A stretch of 64,000 bases of DNA from Pelolinea submarina (GCF_003966975.1 NZ_AP018437.1:1674001-1738000); one strand, 5' to 3'; shown: positions 33,135-43,586, counted from the stretch's first letter. Numbers and translations are program-made. The notes: generated by a model from the letters alone, not told the origin.

Positions 33135-33756
33135 CGGCAGGCACTTTCCGAATGGGTTGGCGAATGATGGTTTTCAGTTTTTCCGGCGCGGTGCGCAGCG
33201 GCGAGTTGAGATAGATTTCGTGATGCTTGCCGACTAACTGGGACCCCTGTTCGTGAATAAAGGCATGCAGCTTCTCTACGGATGGTGCTTCCGCTTCCCC
33301 ATAAGGCCCGCTATGAAAGATTTGGGCGCAAGTACCTTCATCGATACGTTCGAAGTTCACCTCGTTTAATCGAGGCGGGTTCTTCTTACGACGGACTTCC
33401 TCCAGCGCCTCTTCAAAGATTGACTGGGTTACTTCTTCCGGCTGCATGATCATCATCTGCCACAGCCAGTTATTGCGATTGTCCAGGTTGAATTCGCGCA
33501 TATCCTCGGCCCACCACAATCCTTCCAGAGGCATGACGTGGAAATCCAGGTTTTGCGGGCCATCTTTAACGCTGAATTTGATTTTATAAGCCATTGCGTA
33601 TAAAGCGCCAACCGCATCGCTATATGCCTGGTTCTGATTCGGGTTTCCGCTGCCTCGTATGGTTAGGAAATTCATGGGTGGAACCTCTACCAGACTGGGC
33701 TCTTTTTTGGGTTGATTGTAGAGATTACCCAAAGTTTTTGTATGATCTACTTTCAT
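33127..33756 (-). CDS. GyrI-like small-molecule-binding domain protein
   Basis: A 209-residue protein of the GyrI-like/SOUL-related ligand-binding superfamily: VEVPPMNFLTIRGSGNPNQN near the N-terminus and CAQIFHSGPYGEAEAPSVEKL, LVGKHHEIYLNSPLRTAPEKLKTIIRQPI at the end are standard for the GyrI-like group. These domains bind hydrophobic compounds and often sit in multidrug regulators. I place the start at 33756, where GGAGG precedes ATG; a longer frame to 33864 would run across the promoter. It heads a three-gene operon with PadR and a BtrH-like enzyme, suggesting ligand capture, sensing and modification. Confidence 0.88.
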   Translation of the reverse strand: MKVDHTKTLGNLYNQPKKEPSLVEVPPMNFLTIRGSGNPNQNQAYSDAVGALYAMAYKIKFSVKDGPQNLDFHVMPLEGLWWAEDMREFNLDNRNNWLWQMMIMQPEEVTQSIFEEALEEVRRKKNPPRLNEVNFERIDEGTCAQIFHSGPYGEAEAPSVEKLHAFIHEQGSQLVGKHHEIYLNSPLRTAPEKLKTIIRQPIRKVPADA

Positions 33757-33782
33757 GAAGCCTCCAGAAATCAAAAAATGAA

Positions 33783-33834
33783 CTATTCTAGTACTAGAAT
33801 AGCACTTGTTTTTAACATTGTCAAGACCTTGACA
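33783..33834. promoter_or_regulatory. Divergent promoters with a 20-bp operator-like palindrome
   Basis: On the minus strand TTGACA (33824-33819) and TATTCT (33801-33796) are 17 bases apart. The perfect palindrome CTATTCTAGTACTAGAATAG (33783-33802) covers that -10. On the plus strand TTGACA (33829-33834) lies back to back with the minus -35, with TAAAAA 17 bases further on for the DUF4259 gene. The palindrome is a strong candidate PadR site. Confidence 0.75.
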
Positions 33835-33887
33835 AAAATTGAAGTGAGCACTAAAAATTTGCATATAACATGTAACAGGAGAAATTA

Positions 33888-34286
33888 ATGGCCGAATGGG
33901 GTCCGGGTATTTACGAAAACGACGATGCGATGGATTGGATTTATGATCTATTGGACAGCGGCGGATTGAGCCGTGTCAAACACGCGCTGGATGTCGTTTT
34001 GCAGGATGATGTTGAAGATCTCGAAGCAGCCGACTGCCGTATTGCATTGGCAGCGGCCGACCTTGTGGCGGCACTGGATGGGGATATCAATCCGAATTTA
34101 CCTCAAGAAGCAGAAGAATGGTTGACATTGGTCAACAAGTCTGCTTCCGGATTGCGCGGGAAGGCTGAGGAAGTTGTCCGTGAAATTCAGGAATTTTCCG
34201 TGCTGCGAGCGAAATATCAAGATAAGGGTAAATTGGATGACTGGGAGAAGGTCATTACCGCTTTATTAAAAAGGCTGGAGCTTTAG
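33888..34286 (+). CDS. DUF4259 domain protein
   Basis: A 132-residue acidic, helical protein beginning WGPGIYENDDAMDWIYDL, the fixed start of the DUF4259 family (WGxGxxxNDDAxDW). The function of the family is unknown. CAGGAGA lies six bases before the ATG. It is divergent from the GyrI-like/PadR operon and its -35 touches that operon's -35, so the two may be regulated together. It overlaps the end of the convergent adenosine deaminase gene by four bases. Confidence 0.85.
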   Translation: MAEWGPGIYENDDAMDWIYDLLDSGGLSRVKHALDVVLQDDVEDLEAADCRIALAAADLVAALDGDINPNLPQEAEEWLTLVNKSASGLRGKAEEVVREIQEFSVLRAKYQDKGKLDDWEKVITALLKRLEL

Positions 34287-35296
34287 GAATCCGCTGCCGC
34301 TTTCTTTTGAACTAATTCCTCTTTTTCCGATTGACTTAAAAACGCGACTTCCAGCGCGTTTTTTTGTGCCTGGAAGATTTCCTCTTCACTTAACCCGGCT
34401 TTGACAGCCGCTTGATTGTATTCATGGGATATGGTTACTGCACTGATGCCGGGATCGTCGGTATTGATTGTGTCGCGGATGCCGGCTTGCAGGAAGTGCT
34501 TGATGGGATGATCCGCGTAGGAGGGCACCGCGCTGGTCTGCACGTTGCTTGTCAGGCTGGTTTCCACACCGATGCCATGTTCGGCCAGATAATCCATCAA
34601 AACGACATCCTGCGCGGCTGCCACGCCGTGGCCGATGCGTTCGGCGCCCAGTTCATTTATGGCCTGCCAGATGCTTTCCGGCCCTGCAGCCTCACCGGCA
34701 TGCGGGCAGGAATGCCATCCGGCATCGCGCGCTTTGCGGAAATGTTCGATGAAAAGTTCACCGGGGTAGTGAATCTCATCCCCGGCCAGGTCCAGGGCGA
34801 TGATGGCTTCCTTTTGAGTCAGGAGGGCGTCCAGTTCCTGCATGCCAACTTCGGGGCCGTAGGTGCGGCTAATGATGCCGATCAAATTGACCGGCAAACC
34901 GAAATCGCGAATACCGGCTTGCACACCATCCACCACAGCCGCCACCACGCCTTCCGGATTGAGGTGGTTCTTTTCAGCCATGAACCATGGGCTGAAACGC
35001 AGCTCGATATAATCCAACCCTTCGTTTTTCGCGTCTTCAACGTTTTCGTAAGCGATACGGCGGCAGGATTCTTCATCCAGCATAACGGCGGTCAGCCACT
35101 CGAATTTCTCGAAGAAATCCAGAATACTGGGTTTTGCCTCGGTGACCTGCACGTAAGGACGCAGTCCTTCCAATGTGTCTGCGGGCAAGGGTAGGTTATG
35201 TTTCAGACCGATATCCAAAATAGTTTCCAGACGAACGCTGCCGTCCATATGACGGTGCAGTTCGACCAGGGGATAATTCGTGTGGATCATGTTCAT
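34283..35296 (-). CDS. add: Adenosine deaminase family protein
   Basis: It deaminates adenosine (or a related 6-aminopurine) to inosine. The 337-residue TIM-barrel enzyme carries LHRHMDGSVR (zinc H14 and H16), HSCPHAGEAAG (zinc His and catalytic Glu of HxGE type), GHGVAAAQD and NTDDPGIS (zinc Asp). All catalytic residues are present. The common HLDGS motif is HMDGS here, a mild variation. The true substrate could also be adenine or a thio-adenosine derivative. It follows proC with a 39-base gap on the same strand and overlaps the DUF4259 gene end by four bases. Confidence 0.92.
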   Translation of the reverse strand: MNMIHTNYPLVELHRHMDGSVRLETILDIGLKHNLPLPADTLEGLRPYVQVTEAKPSILDFFEKFEWLTAVMLDEESCRRIAYENVEDAKNEGLDYIELRFSPWFMAEKNHLNPEGVVAAVVDGVQAGIRDFGLPVNLIGIISRTYGPEVGMQELDALLTQKEAIIALDLAGDEIHYPGELFIEHFRKARDAGWHSCPHAGEAAGPESIWQAINELGAERIGHGVAAAQDVVLMDYLAEHGIGVETSLTSNVQTSAVPSYADHPIKHFLQAGIRDTINTDDPGISAVTISHEYNQAAVKAGLSEEEIFQAQKNALEVAFLSQSEKEELVQKKAAADS

Positions 35297-35335
35297 GGCG
35301 GTTTCCTCGAAAGTGTGCGATGAATGTGGAGTGGT

Positions 35336-36181
35336 TTATTCCGGCGGATGGACTTCTGCGTCCTGTCCGAGATCACGGGAGCGCTGGTAAGCAGCCCAAA
35401 TGGCACGGGAGATGGCTGTGCGGAAGCCTGCTTTTTCCAGATAGTAGATGGCCTCGGCGGATGTCCCGCCGGGGGAGGTAACCTGGTTGCGCAATCGCGC
35501 CAGATGGCGGGTGTCTTCGGCTTCCTTGTCGTAATAATCCACGGAGCCGCGTAAGGTTTCAATCACCAAACGTTCAGCCGTGCGGCGTGAAAAACCCATG
35601 TGCACACCGGCATCCACCATGGCTTCCATGAATAAATAAACGTAAGCGGGCCCGGTGCCGGACAACGCCGTAGCTTTATCCAGGAAATCCTCTTCTTCTT
35701 CGTAAATCTCCTGCCCGAAAGCTCCCAGAATAGTTTTGGCAAATTCCATTTGCTTTTCACTGACGGAAGGTGAAGCGGTCCAAACTGTAATGCCTTCGCC
35801 AATTTGAGCAGGGGTATTGGGCATAGCACGCACAATGACGTCATGGCCCAGATTGCGGGTAATCTTGGCGATACTGGCCCCGGCAACGATGGAAAGAACC
35901 AGTGCGTTTGGATTGACATGCCCTTTCATTTCTTGCAGTACTTTTTCAAGGCGCTGCGGTTTTACGGAGAGGACCACTACGTCAGCTTCAGCGGCTGCCT
36001 CACAGTTATTGGTGAAAGATCGCACGTTGTATTTTTTTTGCAATTCTTCATTGCGGTCGACCAACGGACCGGAAATTTGGATATTTTGTGGCTTGGTCAG
36101 CCCTTTTTTTAAAATCCCCGATAGCATGGCTTCTGCCATGACACCCGGACCGATAAAAGTAATGGTAATTCCGTTGATCAT
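35336..36181 (-). CDS. proC: Pyrroline-5-carboxylate reductase
   Basis: ProC performs the last step of proline synthesis, NAD(P)H reduction of pyrroline-5-carboxylate. The 281-residue protein has the N-terminal dinucleotide fold ITFIGPGVMAEAMLSGIL, the substrate region VIVRAMPNTPAQIGEG and the signature ATALSGTGPAYVYLFMEAM, then QVTSPGGTSAEAI. The length is normal. AGGAGA precedes the ATG. Other proline genes (proA, proB) are not adjacent. Confidence 0.95.
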   Translation of the reverse strand: MINGITITFIGPGVMAEAMLSGILKKGLTKPQNIQISGPLVDRNEELQKKYNVRSFTNNCEAAAEADVVVLSVKPQRLEKVLQEMKGHVNPNALVLSIVAGASIAKITRNLGHDVIVRAMPNTPAQIGEGITVWTASPSVSEKQMEFAKTILGAFGQEIYEEEEDFLDKATALSGTGPAYVYLFMEAMVDAGVHMGFSRRTAERLVIETLRGSVDYYDKEAEDTRHLARLRNQVTSPGGTSAEAIYYLEKAGFRTAISRAIWAAYQRSRDLGQDAEVHPPE

Positions 36182-36243
36182 GATTCATCTCCTAATTGAA
36201 GCTGAAATAATTTTATAATAAAAAAAAGAAAAGAGGAGGGTTA

Positions 36244-37773
36244 TTAAGGTAAAGCGTTCTGTATACAGGCCAGCCATTGGCTCAAGTTTTCGTCCGGCTC
36301 GCTGTGCGCAGCGGCCAAAATTGGAAGTGATATGGGTGTCGTGTTATCTCCGCGCACGGTTAAACCGGTGACAGAATCATTTAACCAACCGGCCGGCAGG
36401 ACGCCGATGGCGTTGGGGTCGGCAGCCAGCGTTTGGTACATAATGCGCGCATTGGGGGCAATATTCGCAAAAGATGAAGGTAAAGCATCCAGATAAAGCG
36501 CCGTAAATGCACTCCATAAGCCGGAATCCTCCGGCAGTATCCAAATACGAATTGCATCGCTGTTTGACGTCAGATCGCTATTAAAGCAATCCGGGCAGGT
36601 GGCATATGCTTCGCCCCAGGTGGTTGTCTGGCCTGAAAAGATGCTGTCGACCAGGGAAATTGGGATTTGCTGCATTCCGCGACTCGCATTGACGGCCACC
36701 GCTAATTGGTCACTTCCAATCAGGTATATATTGGCGCCTATTTCAGCGTTTGTCCCATAAGAAAGATAAACATCGTAATTACCGGAGGCAGCCGTGAGGC
36801 TGGCGGCTTGTTGATAGGTTATCTGGAAGTCAGTAATCTCGTTTTGACAGTTGGTGATAACCGGAACAATCCACTCCAAATTCGGATTGTAGGCAACCTG
36901 ATAAGCGTTAGCATCGGCAAGTTTGCCGCTACTGCTTGCGGTGCCAGATTGCGGTGTCAATGCCATCAATGCCAGACTACCGGCTCCCAGCAATACACAG
37001 TAAGCGGCAAAAGGAAGCAGCGAGTGTTCATTGATGTAGCGTATCAGCCAAGAAATGGCGTAATAGCCAACGACTGCCGCGATTAAAAAGCCAGTGGTTA
37101 AAACGGGCAGAAAATTTTGAAGATTGGGGATCTGCATTAAATCGATTACACCCAGGATCCCGGCAGCCAACATGATGGGTATGGACATCAGAAACGCAAA
37201 TTGGCCGGCCGTGCGGCGTTTGAGGTTGCGCGTCATACCGCCGGTGATGGTACTGCCGGAGCGGGAAATACCCGGGAAAACGGACAGCGCCTGGAAAGCG
37301 CCTATCCACAGCGCGTCCTTCCAGGTTAATGCGTCAATTTCTCGGGTGCGCTTCCCTAATACTTCGGAAGCAACCAGAAAAGCAGCTGTGATGAATAGGG
37401 AGATGCTGGTTATGGCTGGGCTGGAAAAAGCCGATTCGATGGCTGGCTTGAGATACAATCCCACTATACCGGCAGGGATGGTAGCTAATAAGGTTAACCA
37501 ACCGGTCCTGGCTTCCACTTCGGCAAAAGGTTTACGGGAAACGATCCCTCTTACCATGGATTTCAAGATGATGCCGAGGTCTTCCCGATAATAGAAGATG
37601 ACAGCCAGTAGAGTGCCGATTTGCACCAACACATCAAAGGGGAAAAGCTGTTCGGGTGGAAGATTCCAATTTAACAACGCAGGTACCAATACCAGATGGG
37701 CAGAACTGGAAATGGGCAGGAATTCAGTGATCCCCTGAATAATACCGAGGAGGATGGACTGGAAGAATGTCAT
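36244..37773 (-). CDS. uppP: Undecaprenyl-diphosphatase UppP fused to a phosphate-binding-protein-like domain
   Basis: Residues 1-272 are a complete UppP/BacA with the two active-site boxes QGITEFLPISSSAH (13-26) and PGISRSGSTITGGM (167-180). It removes a phosphate from undecaprenyl diphosphate to recycle the cell-wall lipid carrier on the outer face of the membrane. Residues 285-509 form an extra soluble domain resembling periplasmic phosphate-binding (PstS-like) proteins: DQLAVAVNASRGMQQIPISLVDSIFSGQTTTWGE (355-388) mirrors the VNPxNPV...LxxIFxGxxxxW pattern, and PEDSGLWSAF matches a later segment. Normal UppP proteins stop near residue 270-280. I infer that the added domain lies outside the membrane, close to where phosphate is released. 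It follows tgt by 12 bases. Confidence 0.87.
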   Translation of the reverse strand: MTFFQSILLGIIQGITEFLPISSSAHLVLVPALLNWNLPPEQLFPFDVLVQIGTLLAVIFYYREDLGIILKSMVRGIVSRKPFAEVEARTGWLTLLATIPAGIVGLYLKPAIESAFSSPAITSISLFITAAFLVASEVLGKRTREIDALTWKDALWIGAFQALSVFPGISRSGSTITGGMTRNLKRRTAGQFAFLMSIPIMLAAGILGVIDLMQIPNLQNFLPVLTTGFLIAAVVGYYAISWLIRYINEHSLLPFAAYCVLLGAGSLALMALTPQSGTASSSGKLADANAYQVAYNPNLEWIVPVITNCQNEITDFQITYQQAASLTAASGNYDVYLSYGTNAEIGANIYLIGSDQLAVAVNASRGMQQIPISLVDSIFSGQTTTWGEAYATCPDCFNSDLTSNSDAIRIWILPEDSGLWSAFTALYLDALPSSFANIAPNARIMYQTLAADPNAIGVLPAGWLNDSVTGLTVRGDNTTPISLPILAAAHSEPDENLSQWLACIQNALP

Positions 37774-37785
37774 GATTATTTTCTC

Positions 37786-38922
<1,137 letters not shown>

Positions 38923-38947
38923 TTATATTCTACCTAAAATTTTGTTT

Positions 38948-38953
38948 TATACT
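38948..38953 (+). promoter_or_regulatory. -10 element of alr (leaderless start)
   Basis: TATACT ends seven bases before the alr ATG and no Shine-Dalgarno sequence lies between, so the transcript should start at or beside the start codon. Confidence 0.55.
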
Positions 38954-38960
38954 TGAGCAC

Positions 38961-40073
38961 ATGAATAGCGATAACTTCGGAACCTGGCTTGAAATTAACC
39001 TGGGTACTTTACGAAAAAATTATGAGATTGTCTCTCAGTTGGCCGGCAGGATGGTTATGCCGGTGGTCAAAGCCAATGCCTACGGCCACGGTCTGGAAAA
39101 AGTAGCCGCATGTTTTGAATCCGCGGGTGCGGAATGGCTGGGCGTGGCGCGCATTGAAGAAGCCCTGCTGCTGCGCGAAGCGGGTGTGAAAGCCCGCATC
39201 CTGGTGCTGGGTTACACCTCGCCGCTGCGCGTGGCACACGCCATCAAAGCCAACGTTACCCTGACTGCTTACGACCCTGAAGTGGTGGAAGCTTACGCAG
39301 ACCAGGCTGAAAAGTTGGGCGAGAAGCTGGTCATCCACGCCAAAGTAGATACCGGTATGGGCCGTCTGGGCATTCACTCGGAGCAGGCTGATGATTTTAT
39401 CGCATTAATCCAATCGCGTCCCAATCTGATCCTGGAAGGGATGTTCACCCATTTTGCTTGCGCGGATGAACCGGACAAGCCTTATACGGATGAACAATTG
39501 GCGCTCTTTATGGGCATCATTCAAAAACTCGAAGCAGCCGGATTGCGGCCGGCTCTCCTGCACGCGTCCAATTCAGCCGGAACGCTGGTTTACCCGCAGG
39601 CCGGTTTTGATATGACCCGCGCCGGTATTGTGCTTTACGGCTTGCCGCCTTCGCATGAGGTGCCGGTGCCGCCGGGCGTCCAACCGGCCCTGGCCTGGAA
39701 AACCCGATTGATTTCCATCAAAATGCTCCCACCCAACCACGGCATCAGCTATGGTTTTAAATACTTCACCACTAAAGAAGAACGCATCGGTGTGATTGCG
39801 GTCGGGTATGCCGACGGCTTGCGCCGCAGGCCCGGCAACCAGGTGCTCATCCGCGGTAAGAAGGTGGACATCGTCGGCAATGTCTGTATGGACCAGTGCA
39901 TGGTGCAGTTGGAAAACTTGCCGGAGGCTGAAATCGGCGATGAGGTGGTCATTATCGGTAATCAGGAAGGCAGTGAAATTACGGCAACCGACCTGGCCGA
40001 CGATTGGGGCACCATTAATTATGAAGTCATTTGCGGTTTAGCTTCCCGTATGCCGCGCTATTACCTGAAATAG
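38961..40073 (+). CDS. alr: Alanine racemase
   Basis: Alr provides D-alanine for peptidoglycan. The 370-residue PLP enzyme has the cofactor lysine in VVKANAYGHG (K37), the barrel motif HAKVDTGMGRLGI, and the C-terminal catalytic region GYADGLRRRPGNQVLIRGK with VGNVCMDQCMV and EVVIIGNQ. A longer frame opens at 38898, but its first 21 codons are unlike the family and lie upstream of a -10 element. ATG 38961 fits both. It is followed after 22 bases by recJ. Confidence 0.95.
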   Translation: MNSDNFGTWLEINLGTLRKNYEIVSQLAGRMVMPVVKANAYGHGLEKVAACFESAGAEWLGVARIEEALLLREAGVKARILVLGYTSPLRVAHAIKANVTLTAYDPEVVEAYADQAEKLGEKLVIHAKVDTGMGRLGIHSEQADDFIALIQSRPNLILEGMFTHFACADEPDKPYTDEQLALFMGIIQKLEAAGLRPALLHASNSAGTLVYPQAGFDMTRAGIVLYGLPPSHEVPVPPGVQPALAWKTRLISIKMLPPNHGISYGFKYFTTKEERIGVIAVGYADGLRRRPGNQVLIRGKKVDIVGNVCMDQCMVQLENLPEAEIGDEVVIIGNQEGSEITATDLADDWGTINYEVICGLASRMPRYYLK

Positions 40074-40095
40074 AAATCCTAAACCCAACTCATCG

Positions 40096-41814
40096 ATGCC
40101 AAACACTATTAAAAAACGCTGGAAAACTTTTCCGAAAATCAGTGCGGATGCTAATGTGAAGTTGAAGGATTATCCCCCTGTCTTTCGGCAAATTTTATTT
40201 AACCGCGGAATAACGGATTGGGACAGCGCACAAGCCTTTCTTAAAGCCGAACAGCCAATTTTCTCCCCGGAACCTTTGTTGGATATTGATAAAGCGATTG
40301 ACCTGATTGCTGAAATGGGGACACAACATAAACGCATCGTTATTTTTGGCGACTATGATGTGGATGGGGTAACCTCGACGGTTGTTTTGGTGCAGCTCCT
40401 GCAAAAAGTTGGTATGAATGTGGAAATGTACATCCCCAACCGTTTTGAAGAAGGTTACGGCTTCTCCATGGATGCACTGACAGAAGTGCTGCAGCTTAAC
40501 CCGGACTTGATTATTACGGTAGACTGCGGTGTGCGTTCCATTCGCGAAGTTCGCGCTGCTGAAGAGCAGGGTGTGCATATGATCATCACCGATCATCACC
40601 AGCCCCTTGAAGAGCTGCCGCCTGCGGATGCCGTCATTTGTCCGCGCAGGCCGGGCGATCCCTATCCCAATAAGAATCTGGCCGGTGTGGGTATTGCTTA
40701 CAAATTAGCCCAGCGTTATCTGGAAAGGTTCCCTCTGGAAGGGGAAGAACCCCGCCAGTGGTTGGACCTGGTTGCTTTGGGTACGGTTGCCGATTTGGCG
40801 CCTCTGAGCGGCGAAAACCGCGTCATGGTACGCCAGGGCTTGGAGGTTATGCGCGCGGGACCGCGCCCGGGTATTTTGGCGCTGGCGAATGTCAGCCGCG
40901 TACCGATTGAAGAAGTCAATGCGCAGCATATCGGTTTTATGTTGGGGCCGCGCCTGAATGCCGCCGGCCGTTTGAGTTCCGCCAGAAAAGCCTATGATTT
41001 ATTAATGGCGACTGAAACCAGAGAAGCCGGTGAGCTGGCCTTGAGCCTGGATGCGGAAAACCAGTCGCGCCGGCTGATCACGCGTGAAATCCAGGAAAGC
41101 GTGGAAGAAAGTTATGATTTCTCCAGCGACCAATGGCTGATCCTGTGCGCGGATGAGAGCTATAACGAGGGAGTGATTGGTTTGGCGGCCTCCAAATTAG
41201 CCGAAAGTTATTATCGGCCTTCCGTGATCGGAGTCAAGAAAGAAGAGGTTATCCGCGCTTCCTGCCGCAGCATTCCGGAACTGAATATAACTTCAGCCCT
41301 GGATGAATGCATGGATTTATTGGTGCAGCATGGCGGCCATGCTATGGCAGCCGGTTTGACGGTTAGAAAAGAAAACCTGCCGGCCTTGAAAAACCGGCTT
41401 TCAGCTATCATCGCGCGCGAATTAGCCGAGGTTGAACTGGCTCCCATGCTGGAAGCTGAAATGGAAATCAACTTAAGTGACTTGCACCCTTCTTTATTCA
41501 AATATCTGAATGAGCTGGAACCCACCGGTGTTAAAAATCCCAGCCCGTTATTTATTGCCCGCGATGTGGAAATTCGTAAGATTTGGGCGGTTGGTAAAAC
41601 ACAGGATCATTTGAAATTGACGCTGGCGGATCCTCGCTACCACCAGGATCGACAACTGCACTCGCCGGTGATTGTGGATGCGATTGCTTTTCAATTCGGC
41701 GCCCTGGCGAATGAACTAAACGCGGGCGACCATATCGACATCGCTTTTGCTTATGAAATCAATACCTTTAATGGCAATCAAACCGTCCAATTGAACATCC
41801 GTGATATACAATAA
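40096..41814 (+). CDS. recJ: Single-stranded-DNA exonuclease RecJ
   Basis: RecJ degrades single-stranded DNA 5' to 3' in recombination and mismatch repair. The 572-residue protein has the DHH-family motifs FGDYDVDGVTST, TVDCGVRS, ITDHHQP and the DHHA1 region QHGGHAMAAGLTV, followed by an OB-fold segment (ELEPTGVKNPSPLF). All metal-binding residues are visible. It starts 22 bases after the alr stop without a clear ribosome site. Confidence 0.95.
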   Translation: MPNTIKKRWKTFPKISADANVKLKDYPPVFRQILFNRGITDWDSAQAFLKAEQPIFSPEPLLDIDKAIDLIAEMGTQHKRIVIFGDYDVDGVTSTVVLVQLLQKVGMNVEMYIPNRFEEGYGFSMDALTEVLQLNPDLIITVDCGVRSIREVRAAEEQGVHMIITDHHQPLEELPPADAVICPRRPGDPYPNKNLAGVGIAYKLAQRYLERFPLEGEEPRQWLDLVALGTVADLAPLSGENRVMVRQGLEVMRAGPRPGILALANVSRVPIEEVNAQHIGFMLGPRLNAAGRLSSARKAYDLLMATETREAGELALSLDAENQSRRLITREIQESVEESYDFSSDQWLILCADESYNEGVIGLAASKLAESYYRPSVIGVKKEEVIRASCRSIPELNITSALDECMDLLVQHGGHAMAAGLTVRKENLPALKNRLSAIIARELAEVELAPMLEAEMEINLSDLHPSLFKYLNELEPTGVKNPSPLFIARDVEIRKIWAVGKTQDHLKLTLADPRYHQDRQLHSPVIVDAIAFQFGALANELNAGDHIDIAFAYEINTFNGNQTVQLNIRDIQ

Positions 41815-41828
41815 AAAGTAAAACGGAT

Positions 41829-42737
41829 ATGAAACCTTCAGACCAGACGAAAACAAATTCCATTCTGCTGGGCTTACTGGTCACTTTCCTCTGGGCTACA
41901 TCGTGGGTTCTAATTAAATGGGGATTGAGTGATATATCCCCGCTGATGTTTGCCGGTATTCGCTATTTTCTGGCATTCTTATGTTTGCTGCCGTTTGCCC
42001 TGACCAAAACCCGCCGAGACGAGATCGCTCAATTGCGAAAACGCGATTGGCTGTTGCTGCTGTTGTTGGGGGCACTGTATTACGCGCTAACCCAGGGCGC
42101 GCAGTTCGCCGGCCTGGCTGTGCTGCCGGCCATGTCGGTCAGCCTGATCTTGAGTTTTACTTCCCTTTTTGTTGCCGCTTTAGGTATCAGAACACTGGGG
42201 GAAAAACCCGGCATATTGCAGTGGATAGGGCTGGCTCTGAATATACTGGGTGCCTGCCTTTATTTTTACCCGGTTCAGTTTCCGCAAAAGCAATGGCTGG
42301 CAGTTGGGATTGCGTTCCTGGGTATGCTGGGGAATTCTGTTAGCACAGTGATTGGGCGGAAAATTAATCGTGATATCCGGCTGGCGCCTATCAGCGTGAC
42401 GACTATCAGCATGGGCTTTGGATCCATTCTGTTGCTGGCTGCCGGTCTAACAACGGAAGACCTGCCGCGGTTGACTTTGAGCAATTGGGGGCTGATTGTT
42501 TGGCTGGCAGTGATAAACACAGCCCTGGCATTCACCTGGTGGAATAAAGCCCTGCAAAAATTGGAAGCCATGGAAGCCAGCATCATCAACAATACCATCA
42601 TGGTCCAAATTGCCATACTGGCCTGGGTGGTATTGGGTGAGCGCATGGACAGCCTTGAAATCCTGGGGGTTTCTTTGACCGCAATAGGGGCGGTATTGGT
42701 GCAATTACAGCGCCCGGCGGTAAAACAAGATAAGTAA
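41829..42737 (+). CDS. EamA family transporter (DMT superfamily)
   Basis: A 302-residue protein with ten membrane segments in two EamA repeats. The repeats contain LWATSWVLIKWGLSDISPLMFAGIRY and the later FTWWNKALQKLEAMEASIINNTIMVQIAILAWVVLGE, the typical second-repeat end. Members export amino acids, metabolites or drugs; the substrate is unknown. It follows recJ by 14 bases, so alr, recJ and this gene probably share a transcript. Confidence 0.88.
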   Translation: MKPSDQTKTNSILLGLLVTFLWATSWVLIKWGLSDISPLMFAGIRYFLAFLCLLPFALTKTRRDEIAQLRKRDWLLLLLLGALYYALTQGAQFAGLAVLPAMSVSLILSFTSLFVAALGIRTLGEKPGILQWIGLALNILGACLYFYPVQFPQKQWLAVGIAFLGMLGNSVSTVIGRKINRDIRLAPISVTTISMGFGSILLLAAGLTTEDLPRLTLSNWGLIVWLAVINTALAFTWWNKALQKLEAMEASIINNTIMVQIAILAWVVLGERMDSLEILGVSLTAIGAVLVQLQRPAVKQDK

Positions 42738-42795
42738 AAAAAAGAAAATGCGCATAGGCGATATAGTGTATCAATGTAAATAAATACCCGAAAAA

Positions 42796-43566
42796 ATGGA
42801 ATCAAAAATGCATTTAATCGATGAATTAAAATCTCCCATAGTCTTCGGACATCGCGGCGCATCGAAATATGCGCCGGAAAATACCATTGCGGCCTTTGAC
42901 CTGGCGCTTGCTTCAGGTACGCCCGCAATTGAATTGGATACCATGTTGACCCGCGATGGCGTACCGGTGGTTATCCATGACCGCACGGTGGATCGCACCA
43001 CAGATGGCAAGGGCAGGGTGGACGATTTAACCTTCGATCAAATCCAACGCCTGGATACGGGATCGGACTTCTCGGTTGATTTTCAGAATGAAAAAATACC
43101 TTCACTGGAGCAGGTTTTCCAGCGTTATCAAGGCAAGCTGCTGATCAATGTTGAATTAAAGAATTATCATGCTCCTTTGGACGCGCTGCCAAGAATCGTT
43201 GTGGATCTGGTTCGCAAAATGAAAAACCAGGATTCGCTGATATTCTCCTCATTTAATTTTCTCAATCTCTTGCGGATTAAACGCCTTTTACCGGAAGCGC
43301 GCGTGGCTTTGCTGGTCGAAAACAGCTGTGGTGGGCGAGTGCTGGCTTCACGGGCTTTCTCCTTCATCTCACCGCATTTCATTCATCCCCACACCAGCTA
43401 CATCACGCCGGATTACCTTGCCCGGGAGCACGCCCATGGAAGGCGGGTAAACGTTTGGACGGTGAATGATATGGCGGCAGCCGCTAGATTTCGCGATTGG
43501 GGTATTGATGGTCTGATCGGAGACGATCCGGAGGAATTATTAGCGATTTTACACGAATCGCATTGA
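42796..43566 (+). CDS. Glycerophosphodiester phosphodiesterase
   Basis: A 256-residue GDPD that cleaves glycerophosphodiesters to glycerol-3-phosphate and an alcohol. The active-site residues are clear: FGHRGASKYAPENTIAAF, IELDTMLTRDGVPVVIHD and the second HD in that stretch. The C-terminal VNVWTVNDMAAAARFRDWGIDGLIGDDP is the family end. It has no signal peptide, so it is cytoplasmic. The ATG at 42808 is an alternative start. Confidence 0.93.
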   Translation: MESKMHLIDELKSPIVFGHRGASKYAPENTIAAFDLALASGTPAIELDTMLTRDGVPVVIHDRTVDRTTDGKGRVDDLTFDQIQRLDTGSDFSVDFQNEKIPSLEQVFQRYQGKLLINVELKNYHAPLDALPRIVVDLVRKMKNQDSLIFSSFNFLNLLRIKRLLPEARVALLVENSCGGRVLASRAFSFISPHFIHPHTSYITPDYLAREHAHGRRVNVWTVNDMAAAARFRDWGIDGLIGDDPEELLAILHESH

Positions 43567-43586
43567 TAAACCGGCTAATTGTCTAG

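Noticed and set aside
33819-33834. TGTCAAGACCTTGACA as a second operator palindrome
   Set aside because: It is explained by two back-to-back -35 hexamers of divergent promoters four bases apart.
34412-35194. Long 260-codon plus-strand open frame
   Set aside because: It is antisense to the adenosine deaminase gene, which has all catalytic motifs.
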